DNA of 64,000 bases from Streptosporangium roseum DSM 43021 (GTDB taxonomy: Bacteria > Actinomycetota > Actinomycetes > Streptosporangiales > Streptosporangiaceae), in NCBI RefSeq assembly GCF_000024865.1, contig NC_013595.1, positions 7,130,001 to 7,194,000 on the forward strand. The letters run 5' to 3'. Below, piece by piece: positions 51,539-61,638 of this stretch (within the stretch, counting starts at the first letter, position 1; every line of letters begins with the position of its first letter). The position numbers and the translations under genes are program-made. The notes under the pieces are model-generated. The model did no database searches, had not been told where the DNA came from, and saw nothing but the letters and a program-made list of their open reading frames with translations.

Positions 51539-54500
51539 CTAGGAGATGCTACGGCCCTCGACCGCGTCGAGCACCAGCGGGGCGGCGCCGGCGTCACCGC
51601 GGACGCCGAAGCCGTAGCGGTATTCCGCCCGCACGTCCGGGTCCGTCAGCCGGGGCAGGTGCTCCAGCGTGGCGGCGGTGACCAGCCGCCAGCCGTCGCC
51701 GGAGTCGGCGTACATGGCCGCCCGGTCCCCGACCAGCGACAGGGCGAACCGGCCGCCGTCCGGGATCGACACCCCCTGCTTGACGCCGAACACCGCGAGA
51801 CCGCCCGGGACCTGGGGCCCGCGCACCTCGAACCCGGCGAACTTGTGGGTGTTGACGTAGAAGGCCACCACGTCCGTCCGCCCGTCCTTCACCAGGCCGG
51901 TGTAGACCGTGTCCATGTCCGTGGAGTTCCCCTGGAATCCCTTGACCGTGATCGCGGTGCTGAAGGCCGGGTTGCGCGGCGAGACGTCCGAGGAGAGCAG
52001 CCCGAACCAGCTCGCGGAGGCGTGGCTCGCCGACAGCGTGCCGCCGCCGACGTTCACCTGCGGGACCTCCTTGTTCTCCGGCTCGACCCGGTGCGTCCGG
52101 TAGCGGGCCGAGCTGTCGGTGTCGAAGCCGTCGGACAGCTCCCGGTTGGCGAAGGAGTCGGGAGAGGGCGGCACGTAGGCCGCCTCGGGCGGCAGCCGGA
52201 AGGTGACCCGCTGCTCCTGCTTGAGGTAGTCCGCGCACACCACCGGGTGCTCCCGGTCGGCCGGCGCGTAGGCGGTCAGCTCGGTGGTGAAGGTACGGCC
52301 GGCGCCGGTCCGCAGGCCGCCCACCCCGAGCGAGGCCGGGGTGAGGCTCACCCCGTCGCAGGCCCGCAAAGTGACCTTGCCGGCCATGGGCAGCACATCG
52401 TGGTTGGTCACGGTGAAGCTCACCGTGGAGCCGATCCGGCCGCGCTCGCCCGTCGCGGCGGTGATCTCGACGTTGCGCCGGTCGGCCGCCGGGACCGCGG
52501 CGGCCGCCAGGCTCAGCCTGTCGATCTCGTACGAGCCCGCCCAGTCGGAGCCGACCGAGCCGCGTACCCACACCTTGACCCGGGAGATCGCCTTGCGGCC
52601 GGCCCAGCGGGACAGGTCGAGGGTGAGCCGGTTCCAGCCGCGGGCGGGGTCGATCGCGCCGACGCCCTCGGCGACCTCGCCGTCCGGGCCGTAGACGCGG
52701 ACCTTCGCGGAGAAGGCGTTGCCCGGCTCGAAGCCGTCGCCGGCGTTCTCCGGCACCCGTACCGACACCGACAGCTGTGACCTGAGCGAGGCGTCGAGCG
52801 GCCGGTCGAGCGCCAGATCGGTCCCCTTGTACGACTTGGCGTACATCGACCAGCCCGGCAGGTCGCGGTCGAAGCGCACGCGCAGCGCGTGCCCGCCGTC
52901 GACGGCCACCCGTTCGACGGCGGCCGCGTTGTCGGAGGGCCGCCAGCCGCCGGTGTCCCGCTCGAAGTCGGAGACCACGCGCTCCAGCGCGGGCCTGGCG
53001 TCCAGCTGTACGCCGACGGTGGCCGGGAGCTTCCCGGTCGCCAGCTTCGCCGGGTCGAAGCCGGGGATGACGTCCTTCCAGTCGGAGATCCCGATGATCT
53101 TCTTGGCGAACTCGGTCACCTCGAGCGAGCGCTCGGTGTCGATGTACTTGAACACTTCGTACACCGGCTTGCGGTCGCCGGCGTTGGACGGCGCGGCGTG
53201 CCCGTCGTCCCATGTCCACAGGCCGAGGCGGAGGCCGCCCTCCTGCTTGTGGTCGACGTGCCTGTGCAGGATGAACGAGTCGATCCCCTCAGCAAATGCG
53301 ATCTTGTAGTAGGCGTAGGCGTAGGCCGCCGCCTGCAGCTTGAGCTGCTCGTCGGTGTAGTCCTGGGAGTTCAGGCCCTGCTCCGAAAGGATCACCCGGC
53401 GCGGCCGCCCGTCGTGGAGCAGGTGCTGCTGGGCCAGGTAGCGCGGCAGCAGCTCGATGTTCTTGAACGTGATGCGCAGCGTGTCGAAGCTGTCGGTCGC
53501 CGTCTTGTCGTTCCAGAACGCCGGGTTGAACAGGTTCTCCGGATACGGGTGATGGGCGATGTTCCAGTCGAAGTCGCCCTGGGCCTTGGTCAGGGCGTTG
53601 AGGCCCTCCACCACGTCACGGCCCTTGTAGGTGTACTTCGGGTCGTCGCCCACGGCGCCGGTCCAGAAGTGGGTCAGCGAGGTGTAGACGCGGGCGTTGG
53701 CGTCGGACTTGCGCACGGCCTGCCAGGTCAGCCGCATGGCCCTGGTGTACTGCTCCAGGAAGACGTCGCGGTCCTGGGGGCCCATGTTGTACCAGTACTG
53801 CTGGGCGTCGATCTCGTTGCCGACGATCCAGCCCCAGGCCCTGCCGTACTTGGCGTCGGCGCGGCTGTAGCGCTGGGCGAAGAACTCCATCGCGGCCGTG
53901 AAGTAGCCCTCGCCCTCGGCGGTCTTCACGTCGAAGGCGTACACCGTGCCCTTGCCGCGCTCGGCCTCGGGGTGGATCAGCTTGGGCGCGGCGGAGTTGG
54001 CGGCCTTGTTGTCGTAGACGATGGCGATCAGGTTGACCAGGACGCCGTTGTCGGACAGCGGCTTGACCTGTGCGTCCAGCCCGGCGACCGCGCCCTTGTC
54101 GAAGTAGTACGTCCTGCCCTGCGAGACGTGCTCGATGGTGTTGCCCGCCGCGCCGGGTCCGGCCATCATGACCGAGTCCAGTGCCAGGTTGATACCCGCG
54201 TGCTCGACGCCGATCTCCTCGGCGTCGTCGGTCATCTGGACCTGCAGGCCCTTCTTGCCGGGCACCTGCGGGTAGGGGGCGTCGTTGGCCGAGGGGAAGC
54301 GCAGGTCGTCGGCGTAGTGCACGTCGCCGAGCACCTGGCCGTCGGCGACGGCGAGGAACTTGTCGTGCAGCCGGTCCTGCGCGCCGTCCATGCGCGGTAC
54401 CTCGGCGCTGAAGGCGCCGTCGGCGCGGGGCTCGACGACGGCGACCGGCTGCAGGCCCGTGTGGCTCGCGGGGTCCTGCCAGGTGTCCAGCGCGTACAGC

Positions 54501-54676
54501 GCCACCTGGCCGCTCGCCCTGCCGGTGACGGTGACGGCGCTCTGGCCGACGGCGACCCCGGTGACGCCCGCCTCGGTCCTGGCGAGCGCGGGGGCGGGCA
54601 GGGCCGTCACCGCCGCCGGCAGGGCGAGGGTGAGAGCGATCAGCGCGTTGCGTAGGTTCCGTGGTGAATACGGCAT
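51539..54676 (-). CDS. secreted DUF5722 protein, candidate glycoside hydrolase with C-terminal beta domains
   Basis: 1045 residues. Signal peptide (cleavage near PAPALA, residue 32), then a small beta domain. A (beta/alpha)-barrel-like DUF5722 region (about 110-520) follows, with two or more beta-sandwich domains to the end (SYEIDRLSLAAAA is a carbohydrate-binding-like strand set). Candidate catalytic Glu residues are in IVGNEIDAQQYW, an Asn-Glu pair as in clan GH-A, and in RVILSEQGLNS; HHPYPENLF lies between. AGGAG is 5 bases before the ATG. It is 45 bases behind the binding-protein gene, so it shares that operon. A relative is encoded at 63016. Confidence 0.82.
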   Translation of the reverse strand: MPYSPRNLRNALIALTLALPAAVTALPAPALARTEAGVTGVAVGQSAVTVTGRASGQVALYALDTWQDPASHTGLQPVAVVEPRADGAFSAEVPRMDGAQDRLHDKFLAVADGQVLGDVHYADDLRFPSANDAPYPQVPGKKGLQVQMTDDAEEIGVEHAGINLALDSVMMAGPGAAGNTIEHVSQGRTYYFDKGAVAGLDAQVKPLSDNGVLVNLIAIVYDNKAANSAAPKLIHPEAERGKGTVYAFDVKTAEGEGYFTAAMEFFAQRYSRADAKYGRAWGWIVGNEIDAQQYWYNMGPQDRDVFLEQYTRAMRLTWQAVRKSDANARVYTSLTHFWTGAVGDDPKYTYKGRDVVEGLNALTKAQGDFDWNIAHHPYPENLFNPAFWNDKTATDSFDTLRITFKNIELLPRYLAQQHLLHDGRPRRVILSEQGLNSQDYTDEQLKLQAAAYAYAYYKIAFAEGIDSFILHRHVDHKQEGGLRLGLWTWDDGHAAPSNAGDRKPVYEVFKYIDTERSLEVTEFAKKIIGISDWKDVIPGFDPAKLATGKLPATVGVQLDARPALERVVSDFERDTGGWRPSDNAAAVERVAVDGGHALRVRFDRDLPGWSMYAKSYKGTDLALDRPLDASLRSQLSVSVRVPENAGDGFEPGNAFSAKVRVYGPDGEVAEGVGAIDPARGWNRLTLDLSRWAGRKAISRVKVWVRGSVGSDWAGSYEIDRLSLAAAAVPAADRRNVEITAATGERGRIGSTVSFTVTNHDVLPMAGKVTLRACDGVSLTPASLGVGGLRTGAGRTFTTELTAYAPADREHPVVCADYLKQEQRVTFRLPPEAAYVPPSPDSFANRELSDGFDTDSSARYRTHRVEPENKEVPQVNVGGGTLSASHASASWFGLLSSDVSPRNPAFSTAITVKGFQGNSTDMDTVYTGLVKDGRTDVVAFYVNTHKFAGFEVRGPQVPGGLAVFGVKQGVSIPDGGRFALSLVGDRAAMYADSGDGWRLVTAATLEHLPRLTDPDVRAEYRYGFGVRGDAGAAPLVLDAVEGRSIS

Positions 54677-54721
54677 TGCATCTCCTGCTCGGGGGGTGTG
54701 GCGGGGGTGTCTCCGACCGGG

Positions 54722-56194
54722 CTACTTGGCCCAGTCCTCATCGCCCCAGTTGTTCTTCTTGATGCCGGCCTCGATCCCGCGGTCCCACCACTTCTGCAGG
54801 TCGGGCAGTTCCTCTTCCAGCGGGCGCTTGCCGAGCAGGTAACCGTCGAACACGTCGCGGAAGGAGGTGCCCTCGGGACCGCCGGGCAGCGCGGTCACCC
54901 GGAACGGCTTGCCCCACTCGCCCTGGAGGAGGCCGGCGGTCTCGGGAGAGGGTTCCACTCCCTCCGTCGCGGGCAGGCCGCCGGTGGCGTCCAGCCACGG
55001 CTTGACCGCCGGCGAGCTCATGAACTGCAGGAACTTGATCGTGGCGGCGTACTTCCCGCCCTTCACCGTGGACGGGATCATGTAGCTGGTGCCGCCGACC
55101 GACGCTCCGTACCTGGCGGGAGCGTCCGTCGACAGCGGGCTGGTGGCCTTGGTGATCGTCGGGAACGGCATGGTGCCGATCGGGAACTTGGCGTCCGATT
55201 TGAGCGCCTCGACGGCGAAGTCGGTGCCCCACGACATGGCGGCCTTGCCCGAGACGAAGTCGCGGTAGCCGACCGTGGCGCCGCCGTCGGCCACGCCCGT
55301 CCAGTTCGGCGTGCCGCAGTCGAAGAACTCCTTGTAGAGCTTGAGCGACTCGGCCACCTCCGGCGTCCCGGCGGTGGTGAGCACCCCTTCCTTGATCGCC
55401 TTGCTGATCGACTTCTCGGTCACGGTCGGCGCCGTACCGGGCTTGCCGGTGGCGTCGAAGGCGTTCCACGTGTCGTAGTACTTGTCCAGGAGCTGGGTGC
55501 TGATCGACTCCCAGGTCCATCCCGGCGCGAGCCCGCCCTTGTCCAGCGCGACGGGATCGAAGCCGGCGGACTTCAGCTTCTTGCAGGCGGACCTGAAGTC
55601 CTCCCAGGTGGCCGGGGGCTGGTCGACGCCGGCTTTCGCGAAGGCGTCCTTGTTGTAGAACAGGCCGATCGCCACCAGGTTGAACGGGATGTATTCGAGC
55701 TTCCCGCTCTCCTTGCTGAGCGCCTTGCTGACGCCGGGACCGAAGTACTCCTTCTTGAAGACGTCGAGCCACTTCTGGTTGCCCTCGACGTAGGGGTTGG
55801 GCTTGTCCAGTTCGGCGTCGAGCGCGTGCACCTCGTGGGCCTTGTGCGGCGGCTGGTTGAAGACCAGCTCCGGTGCGGTGCCGGCGGCGAGCTGCGTCGT
55901 GATCGTCTGGGTGAAGCCGTCGAGCGGGAGCACCTGGGTGCGCACCTCGATGCCCGGCTCGCGCTTCTCGAAGGCGTCGACGAGCGCCTCCCAGGCGGGG
56001 CCGAAGCTGCTGCCGCTGGTGTTCCACTGGTTGGGGCCGGCCAAGGTGATGGTCACCCTGCCCTGCCCCGCGGCGCCGTCCGAGCCGGCCTTCCTGTCGG
56101 TGCCCAGCAGTCCGCATCCGCCGGCCGCCACGCCGGCGGCCAGCAGCGCGACCGACGCCGCCGCCCTGCGGCGGCGTGTGGAGGGAGTGTTCAT
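54722..56194 (-). CDS. sugar ABC transporter substrate-binding lipoprotein
   Basis: 490 residues from the ATG at 56194, with AAAGGA at good distance. The lipobox is AAGGC (Cys27), so it is tethered outside. The cluster B fold shows ITLAGPNQWNTSG, LDGFTQTITTQLAAG and a C-terminal YMIPSTVKGGKYAATIKFLQ, typical of oligosaccharide-binding proteins. It should feed the two permeases just upstream. A LacI-type operator (56228-56243) lies between permease and this gene, so it can be made from its own promoter. The sugar bound is unknown, but the rhamnosidase nearby hints at rhamnose-containing glycosides. Confidence 0.92.
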   Translation of the reverse strand: MNTPSTRRRRAAASVALLAAGVAAGGCGLLGTDRKAGSDGAAGQGRVTITLAGPNQWNTSGSSFGPAWEALVDAFEKREPGIEVRTQVLPLDGFTQTITTQLAAGTAPELVFNQPPHKAHEVHALDAELDKPNPYVEGNQKWLDVFKKEYFGPGVSKALSKESGKLEYIPFNLVAIGLFYNKDAFAKAGVDQPPATWEDFRSACKKLKSAGFDPVALDKGGLAPGWTWESISTQLLDKYYDTWNAFDATGKPGTAPTVTEKSISKAIKEGVLTTAGTPEVAESLKLYKEFFDCGTPNWTGVADGGATVGYRDFVSGKAAMSWGTDFAVEALKSDAKFPIGTMPFPTITKATSPLSTDAPARYGASVGGTSYMIPSTVKGGKYAATIKFLQFMSSPAVKPWLDATGGLPATEGVEPSPETAGLLQGEWGKPFRVTALPGGPEGTSFRDVFDGYLLGKRPLEEELPDLQKWWDRGIEAGIKKNNWGDEDWAK

Positions 56195-56227
56195 GGAGCC
56201 TGGTCCTTTCGAGGGGGTGAGCCAGAT

Positions 56228-56243
56228 ATTGATACGTTTCAAT
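56228..56243. promoter_or_regulatory. LacI-type operator before the binding-protein gene
   Basis: ATTGATACGTTTCAAT pairs at seven of eight positions with a central CG, 34 bases upstream of the binding-protein ATG. Confidence 0.75.
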
Positions 56244-56276
56244 ACAGTCATGGCATGGGGCAGGCCACGGGAGCGG

Positions 56277-57176
56277 TCACTTGCCGGAGACGATCCCGCC
56301 CTGGATGCCGGCGAGGAACCACTTGGACAGGAAGGTGAACAGGACCAGCAGCGGGAGACTCGCCAGGGTGTAGCCCGCGAACAGCGGCCCCCACTGCTGC
56401 ACGTTCTGGTTGGCGAAGAACGCCAGCCCCGCGGGGATCGTGCGGAACTCGTCGGTCTGCACGGTGAGGAGCGGCCAGAAGTAGTCGTTCCACACCCCCA
56501 GCACGGTGACCAGCGCCACCGTGCCGACGACCGGGCGGGCCAGCGGCATCATCAGGGAGACGAACACGCGGATCCCGCCGGCCCCGTCCACCCTGGCCGC
56601 CTCGAAGATCTCCTCGGGGATCTGCGCCATGTAGGTGCGCATGATCACGATGCCGAACACGGTGTTGCCGGTGACGTGCGGGATGATGAGCACCAGCCGG
56701 GTGTCGAGGATGTCCAGGTCCCGCATCAGGACGAACAGCGGGATGAGGCTGGTGACGGCCGGCACCATGAGCAGCGCCGCGACGAGGCCGAACAGCAGGT
56801 TCCGGCCGGGGAACCGATAGCGGGCGAACACGAACGCCGCGGCCGAGGCGAGCGCCAGGGTGCCGACGATCGCGAACCCCGCCACCACGAACGAGGTGAA
56901 CAGATAGGGGCTGACCTGCTCCCACGCCACCGCGTAGTTGCCGAGCCTGATCGGCCACGCGGGCGCCCAGTAGCTCGCGTAGAACTGCTCGTTGTCCTTG
57001 ACGGACGCGGCCAGCATGAACAGGTAGGGGAAGAGGCCGGCGAAGGCGAGCACCGACAGCACGGCGCCGGCCATCAGATCCGTCCGGCGCGTACGGCTCA
57101 TCCAGACCTTCGCAGCCCGCCCTGCCGCCGGCCCCGCGGCCGGCTCGGCGGCCCGCGCCTTCTCACGCACGAGCAT
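56277..57176 (-). CDS. sugar ABC transporter permease (MalG/MsmG type)
   Basis: 299 residues, six helices. The cytoplasmic EAA loop is EEIFEAARVDGAGGIRVFVS, which contacts the ATPase. The N-terminus is charged and cytoplasmic. Its start overlaps the upstream permease by 14 bases, giving tight co-translation. It is the second permease of a CUT1 importer. No ATPase gene is next to it. Confidence 0.93.
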   Translation of the reverse strand: MLVREKARAAEPAAGPAAGRAAKVWMSRTRRTDLMAGAVLSVLAFAGLFPYLFMLAASVKDNEQFYASYWAPAWPIRLGNYAVAWEQVSPYLFTSFVVAGFAIVGTLALASAAAFVFARYRFPGRNLLFGLVAALLMVPAVTSLIPLFVLMRDLDILDTRLVLIIPHVTGNTVFGIVIMRTYMAQIPEEIFEAARVDGAGGIRVFVSLMMPLARPVVGTVALVTVLGVWNDYFWPLLTVQTDEFRTIPAGLAFFANQNVQQWGPLFAGYTLASLPLLVLFTFLSKWFLAGIQGGIVSGK

Positions 57177-58074
57177 TCCGGCCTCCCCTCCTTCCGGCGA
57201 GCAGCGCGCCGACGCTCACCGCGAGGGTCAGGACGAACAGCACGGTGCCGAGAGCCGCCGCGTAACCCCAGTCGGTGTCCAGGAAGGCGGCGTCGAGCAT
57301 GCGCAGCACCGGCACCTGGGTGGCGTTGTCAGGACCGCCCTTGGTCATGATGTGCGCCTGCATGCCGTACTGGAGCACCGCGATCACCGCCATGACCAGC
57401 AGCAGCTTGACGTCTCGCAGCATCATCGGCAGGTCGATGCTCCACAGGCGCCGTAGCCTGCCCGCGCCGTCGACCTCCGCCGCCTGGTAGATCTCCGCGG
57501 GCACGTTCTGCAGCGCGGACAGGAAGACCAGGAACGGCAGGCTCGCCACCCACGGGAAGCCGACGGTCATCAGCGCGGTCAGGGCGGTGTCCGGGTCGCC
57601 GATCCAGTTGCTCGCCAGCCCGTCCAGGCCGACCGCGCGCAGCAGGCTGTTGACGACCCCGTCCCGCGGGTCGTACATGAACTGCCACAGCAGCACGTTG
57701 ACCACGGCGGGAAAGGCGAGCGGCAGGATGAGCAGCGTGCGGAAGACGAAGCGCAGCCGCTCGCTCGACAGCGACATGACCAGCTCGGCGGCCAGCAGCG
57801 GGAAGACCCACATGAGCGTGACCGCCCAGACGAAGATGATCCCGATGTTGCGGAACGACGCCCACCACAGGTCGTCGCCGAACATGGTGACGTAGTTCTC
57901 CAGGCCGACGAACGGCGAGGTGAAGCCGGGGCGCCACTCGTAGAGCGAGTGCAGCATCCCGCTCAGTGCGGGGTAGTAGGCGAACACCGCGAGGGCCGCG
58001 AAGGTGGGCAGGAGAACCAGGTAGACACCCCATGGGATGCGCCGGCGCCCTGGTGGCGCCTTCCGGCCAATCAC
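57163..58074 (-). CDS. sugar ABC transporter permease (MalF/MsmF type)
   Basis: 303 residues, six helices. The start is GTG at 58074, with a basic N-terminus (RKAPPGRRR) before the first helix. The EAA loop is AEIYQAAEVDGAGRLRRLWS. It pairs with the overlapping permease to form the CUT1 channel. An operator-like sequence lies about 65 bases upstream, so this pair and the binding protein probably answer to the same LacI regulator. Confidence 0.93.
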   Translation of the reverse strand: MIGRKAPPGRRRIPWGVYLVLLPTFAALAVFAYYPALSGMLHSLYEWRPGFTSPFVGLENYVTMFGDDLWWASFRNIGIIFVWAVTLMWVFPLLAAELVMSLSSERLRFVFRTLLILPLAFPAVVNVLLWQFMYDPRDGVVNSLLRAVGLDGLASNWIGDPDTALTALMTVGFPWVASLPFLVFLSALQNVPAEIYQAAEVDGAGRLRRLWSIDLPMMLRDVKLLLVMAVIAVLQYGMQAHIMTKGGPDNATQVPVLRMLDAAFLDTDWGYAAALGTVLFVLTLAVSVGALLAGRRGGRNARA

Positions 58075-58138
58075 GATGGAACTGCCTCTCCGCTTGTCAT
58101 ATCGAGCCTTACGCCAGAACCTCGTTCCGAGGTGTTAT

Positions 58139-58150
58139 TTGAACGTTTCA
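58139..58150. promoter_or_regulatory. LacI-type operator candidate before the permease genes
   Basis: TTGAACGTTTCA keeps the central CG and a perfect GTTTCA right half, but the left half is degenerate. An adjoining GGAATGTTTCGA may be a second weak site. It lies 65 bases upstream of the permease start. Confidence 0.5.
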
Positions 58151-58274
58151 GGAATGTTTCGAGTGTCGTCATACCTCCAAGTGGTGTCAATAGCCAGCAA
58201 TAACGGTTTGTTCACATGGCCCACCGGCCGTCTGAGCGCGACCAGCGAGGGGGGATCTGATGAAACGCTCAATT

Positions 58275-58311
58275 CCGGGCGGACGCGGTGAAGTCCTCCG
58301 CGTCCGCCCGG
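58275..58311. terminator. hairpin terminator after the rhamnosidase gene
   Basis: A perfect 14-bp stem (58275-58288 with 58298-58311) and 9-base loop start 21 bases past the stop of the leftward rhamnosidase gene. They separate it from the permease promoter. Confidence 0.78.
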
Positions 58312-58331
58312 TTCACCCGCGTCCGCCCGGC

Positions 58332-61300
58332 TCAGACGTGGAAGGCGTAGGAGCCCGAGCCGACCTCGTAGACGGCGTGCCCGTCCACGACCCGGTCGAG
58401 GGCGACGCCGGGCGACTCGGCCGCCGGGCGGCCCGACTCGGTCACGCCCGCGGGCCCGCCGGGGACCCAGACCTCGGCACGGGTGTTCGGCGGCACCCTC
58501 ACCTCCAGGGTGAAGTCCCCGCCCTCCCGCCGCCAGGCGATCTCCACCCGGCCGTGCCTGGTCCGGTACGCCGTCCTGGCCCAGGTGAGTTCCCCGCCGG
58601 GGCGCGGCCGTACCACGATGGCCCGGTAGCCGGGAGAGGCGGGGGCGAGGCCGCCGATCGTCTCGTACATCCAGGCGCCCACCGCGCCGTAGGCGTAGTG
58701 GTTGAAGGAGTTCATGCCCGGGTCCTGCAGGCCGCGGTGGTGGCTCCAGCCGTCCCAGCGCTCCCACATGGTCGTGGCGTCGCCGTGCACGACCGGGTAG
58801 AGCCACGACGGGAAGCTCTCCTGCAGCAGCAGCCGGTAGGCCGTGCCGAGGTGCCCGGACCGGGTCAGCGCGTCGAGCAGGAACGGCGTGCCGAGGAAGC
58901 CGGTGGACAGATGCCCGCCCCGCGCCTCGATGTCGCGTACCAGGCGCGCGGCGGCCCGGGGCAGCTCGGCCTCCTCCAGCAGGCCCGCGGTGATGGCCAG
59001 CACGTAGGCGGTCTGCGTGCCGCTCTCCACCACCCCCGGCCCCTGCACGAAGGCGGCGCGGAAGGCCCGCCGGACCCGGGCGTACACCTCCAGGCAGGCC
59101 CGCTCGTCGTCGGCGCGGCCGAGCGCGGCGGCCAGCTCGGCCAGCTGCCGCGCCGACAGCGCGAAGATCGCGGTGCCGACGAGCCGTTTGGGGGTGTCGG
59201 CCCCGATGCTCAGCCAGTCGCCGAAGCCCTCGTCGGGGAAGATCCCGTCGGTCGAGCGGCTGTCCAGGTAGGCCAGCCAGCGGCGCATCGGCCCGTAGTA
59301 CCGGGCCACGGCGTCGGCGTCGCCGCACAGGCGGTACAGCGCCCAGGGCAGCATCACGATGGCGTCCCCCCAGCCGGGCGAGCCGGCCTCCCTGGGGTTG
59401 GGTGACAGGCCGCGGCCGGAGAGCACGTCGGGCACGACGTGGGTCACGGCGCCGTCCTCGGCCTGCGCGTCCACCACGTCGGTGAGCCAGCTGTGCAAAA
59501 ACGCCCGGGCGTCGTAGTTGAACAGCGCCGTAGGGGCGAACGCCCAGATGTCACCGGTCCAGCCCAGCCGTTCGTCCCGCTGCGGGCAGTCCGTCGGGAT
59601 CGACAGGAAGTTCCCCCGCTGGCCCCGGACGATGTTGCCCTGCAGCCTGTTGAGCCGCTCGTCGGAGCAGGCGAACTCGCCCGCCGGCTCCATCGCGGCG
59701 TAGGCCACCCGGGCCCGGATCGCGTCCGAGGTGAGCGGCTCGCGCAGCCCGCTCACCTCGACATAGCGGAAGCCGTGGAAGGTGAAGCGGGGTTCGAAGG
59801 TCTCCGCGCCCGCCCCGCCACGCGGCAGGAACTCGTCGGTGGCGCGGGCCGAGCGCAGGTTGGCCAGGTGCAGCGCCCCCTCGTGGTCGAGCACCTCGGC
59901 GTGGCGCAGCACGACCGGCCGATCCCGGCCGGCGCGGGCGGTGAGCCGGACCCAGCCGACCACGTTCTGGCCGAAGTCGGCGATCCAGACGCCGGGGCTC
60001 GATTCCCACACCGCCCGGGGCGCCAGCTCCTCGTGCACCCGGACGGGCGGGGCGACGGCCGCCGCCGGCCGCCCTGCCGGAGGGCTCACCGGTACGGCGG
60101 GCAGCCAGCCGGAGTCGTCGAACCCGCACGCGGTCCAGCCCACCGGCTCGGCCGCCAGATCCTGCCGCTCACCGTTCTGCAGGTCGGCGTACCTGATCGC
60201 GCCGCTGCCGGCCCGCCAGTCGGAGTCGGTGCGCAGCCTGGTCGTGGTGCCGTCGTCGTGGACGATCTCCAGTTCGGCGCGCAGGGCCAGCCGCCTGCCG
60301 TACTGGAAGGAGCCGAACCAGCTGATGTTGCCGGCGTACCAGCCGTCGGCCAGCACCGCGCCGAGCGCGTTGCCCCCCTCGGCGACCAGTGCCGTCACAT
60401 CGTAGGTCTGGTAGGTGACACGGTGGCGGTAGTCGGTCCAGCCGGGCGCCAGGTGGTCGGCGGACACCCGCATGCCGTTGAGGTGCAGCTCGTAGACGCC
60501 GAGCGCGGTGGCGTACAGCCGGGCACGGCTCACCGGCCTGGGCACGTCGAACTCCCGGCGCAGGTAGGGGCTCGGGCGGTCCGCGACCGGCTCGCGTCCC
60601 CGCGGCGGGTCGCCGTGCAGCCCCACCTCCTCGGCGAGCGACCAGCCGGTGTCGTCGAAGCCGGGCTGTTCGAACCCGGGCGCGGGCTCACCCGCCGCCC
60701 GCCAGCGGCCGTCCGAGGTCACGGTCACGGCGCTCTCCCCGGCCACCGGGACGAGCTGGGGCAGGGCGGGGCGGCCTTCCAGGACGACCTCCAGACGCAC
60801 GCACAGCCCACCGGGCAGGCCGTCCACGGCGCCGGCGCGCAGCGCCAGGACGTTCTCCCCGGAGTCGATCAGGTCGCCGGCGTCCGCCACGAACGCCCCG
60901 TCGCGGACCTCCCCCGCCACGGGCATCCCGTTGAGATGGACCTGTGGATCGAGCGCGCCGCCGATCACCAGCCACGCCGACAGGGGACGTGCCCCGCCGG
61001 GCACGGTGAAACGGGTGCGGAAACCGCCGGTCCGCGCCTCGGACGGGCCGAGCGGACCGGCGGCCCAGATGCGGGGCACGTTCTCCAGGGACGGGAGCCG
61101 CTGCGAGCCGGGGACGGCGGGCGTGCCGATCCAGTCGGCGGTCCACCCCGTGACGTCGCCGAGCCCGGTCTCGAACCAGTGCGCCGGGCTCCAGTCGCCC
61201 CACGTGCCGGCCTCGTCGGCCGCCCGCGCACGCCACTGGTAGCGCGTGCGCGGGCGCAGCTCCGCGCCCTCGTAGGCGATGTCGAACGTCCGGGACGAGC

Positions 61301-61517
61301 CGACCTCGCCGGTGTCCCACAGGACCTCGGCGCCCTCGGCGAGCGGGTCGCACTCGCGGCCCACGACGATCCGGTAGGCGCTCTGGGCCCGGCCCCGGCC
61401 CGGAGCGGCGAGCCGCCAGGAGAACCTCGGCGCGCTCTCGCCCAGGCCCAGGGGTTCGGTCCGGCCGTCCATCCGGAGATCGGTGACGGCGAGGGCGGCC
61501 GCGACGGCCTGTTCCAT
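58332..61517 (-). CDS. GH78 alpha-L-rhamnosidase
   Basis: 1061 residues from the ATG at 61517; the frame is open to 61598 but those codons lie in the operator region. Domain order is typical of GH78: N-terminal Ig-like domain (TDLRMDGRTEPLGLGESAPR), galactose-binding-like beta domains, then the (alpha/alpha)6 barrel with FLSIPTDCPQRDERLGWTGD, which holds the catalytic acid, and GFGDWLSIG. It removes terminal alpha-L-rhamnose by inversion. No signal peptide is visible, so it probably acts on imported oligosaccharides. An operator is centred about 47 bases upstream. Confidence 0.94.
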   Translation of the reverse strand: MEQAVAAALAVTDLRMDGRTEPLGLGESAPRFSWRLAAPGRGRAQSAYRIVVGRECDPLAEGAEVLWDTGEVGSSRTFDIAYEGAELRPRTRYQWRARAADEAGTWGDWSPAHWFETGLGDVTGWTADWIGTPAVPGSQRLPSLENVPRIWAAGPLGPSEARTGGFRTRFTVPGGARPLSAWLVIGGALDPQVHLNGMPVAGEVRDGAFVADAGDLIDSGENVLALRAGAVDGLPGGLCVRLEVVLEGRPALPQLVPVAGESAVTVTSDGRWRAAGEPAPGFEQPGFDDTGWSLAEEVGLHGDPPRGREPVADRPSPYLRREFDVPRPVSRARLYATALGVYELHLNGMRVSADHLAPGWTDYRHRVTYQTYDVTALVAEGGNALGAVLADGWYAGNISWFGSFQYGRRLALRAELEIVHDDGTTTRLRTDSDWRAGSGAIRYADLQNGERQDLAAEPVGWTACGFDDSGWLPAVPVSPPAGRPAAAVAPPVRVHEELAPRAVWESSPGVWIADFGQNVVGWVRLTARAGRDRPVVLRHAEVLDHEGALHLANLRSARATDEFLPRGGAGAETFEPRFTFHGFRYVEVSGLREPLTSDAIRARVAYAAMEPAGEFACSDERLNRLQGNIVRGQRGNFLSIPTDCPQRDERLGWTGDIWAFAPTALFNYDARAFLHSWLTDVVDAQAEDGAVTHVVPDVLSGRGLSPNPREAGSPGWGDAIVMLPWALYRLCGDADAVARYYGPMRRWLAYLDSRSTDGIFPDEGFGDWLSIGADTPKRLVGTAIFALSARQLAELAAALGRADDERACLEVYARVRRAFRAAFVQGPGVVESGTQTAYVLAITAGLLEEAELPRAAARLVRDIEARGGHLSTGFLGTPFLLDALTRSGHLGTAYRLLLQESFPSWLYPVVHGDATTMWERWDGWSHHRGLQDPGMNSFNHYAYGAVGAWMYETIGGLAPASPGYRAIVVRPRPGGELTWARTAYRTRHGRVEIAWRREGGDFTLEVRVPPNTRAEVWVPGGPAGVTESGRPAAESPGVALDRVVDGHAVYEVGSGSYAFHV

Positions 61518-61557
61518 GAGTTCGCTCTCTTCCAGCCCGGCCAGCAGAAACCAGCAA

Positions 61558-61571
61558 TTGAAACATTTCAA
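61558..61571. promoter_or_regulatory. LacI-type operator before the rhamnosidase gene
   Basis: TTGAAACATTTCAA is palindromic at six of seven positions; only the central CA deviates from CG. It lies 41 bases upstream of the rhamnosidase ATG. Confidence 0.8.
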
Positions 61572-61638
61572 CCCAGGGAACGCTAGACAGCCCGGCAACC
61601 GGCGTCAACCCTGCCCGCCATCACCGCCGACAAGCTCA

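Noticed and set aside
58259..58270. A seventh LacI operator (TGAAACGCTCAA) after the rhamnosidase gene
   Set aside because: Only one half-site matches; the other half is unpaired and it lies beyond a terminator, not in a clear promoter.
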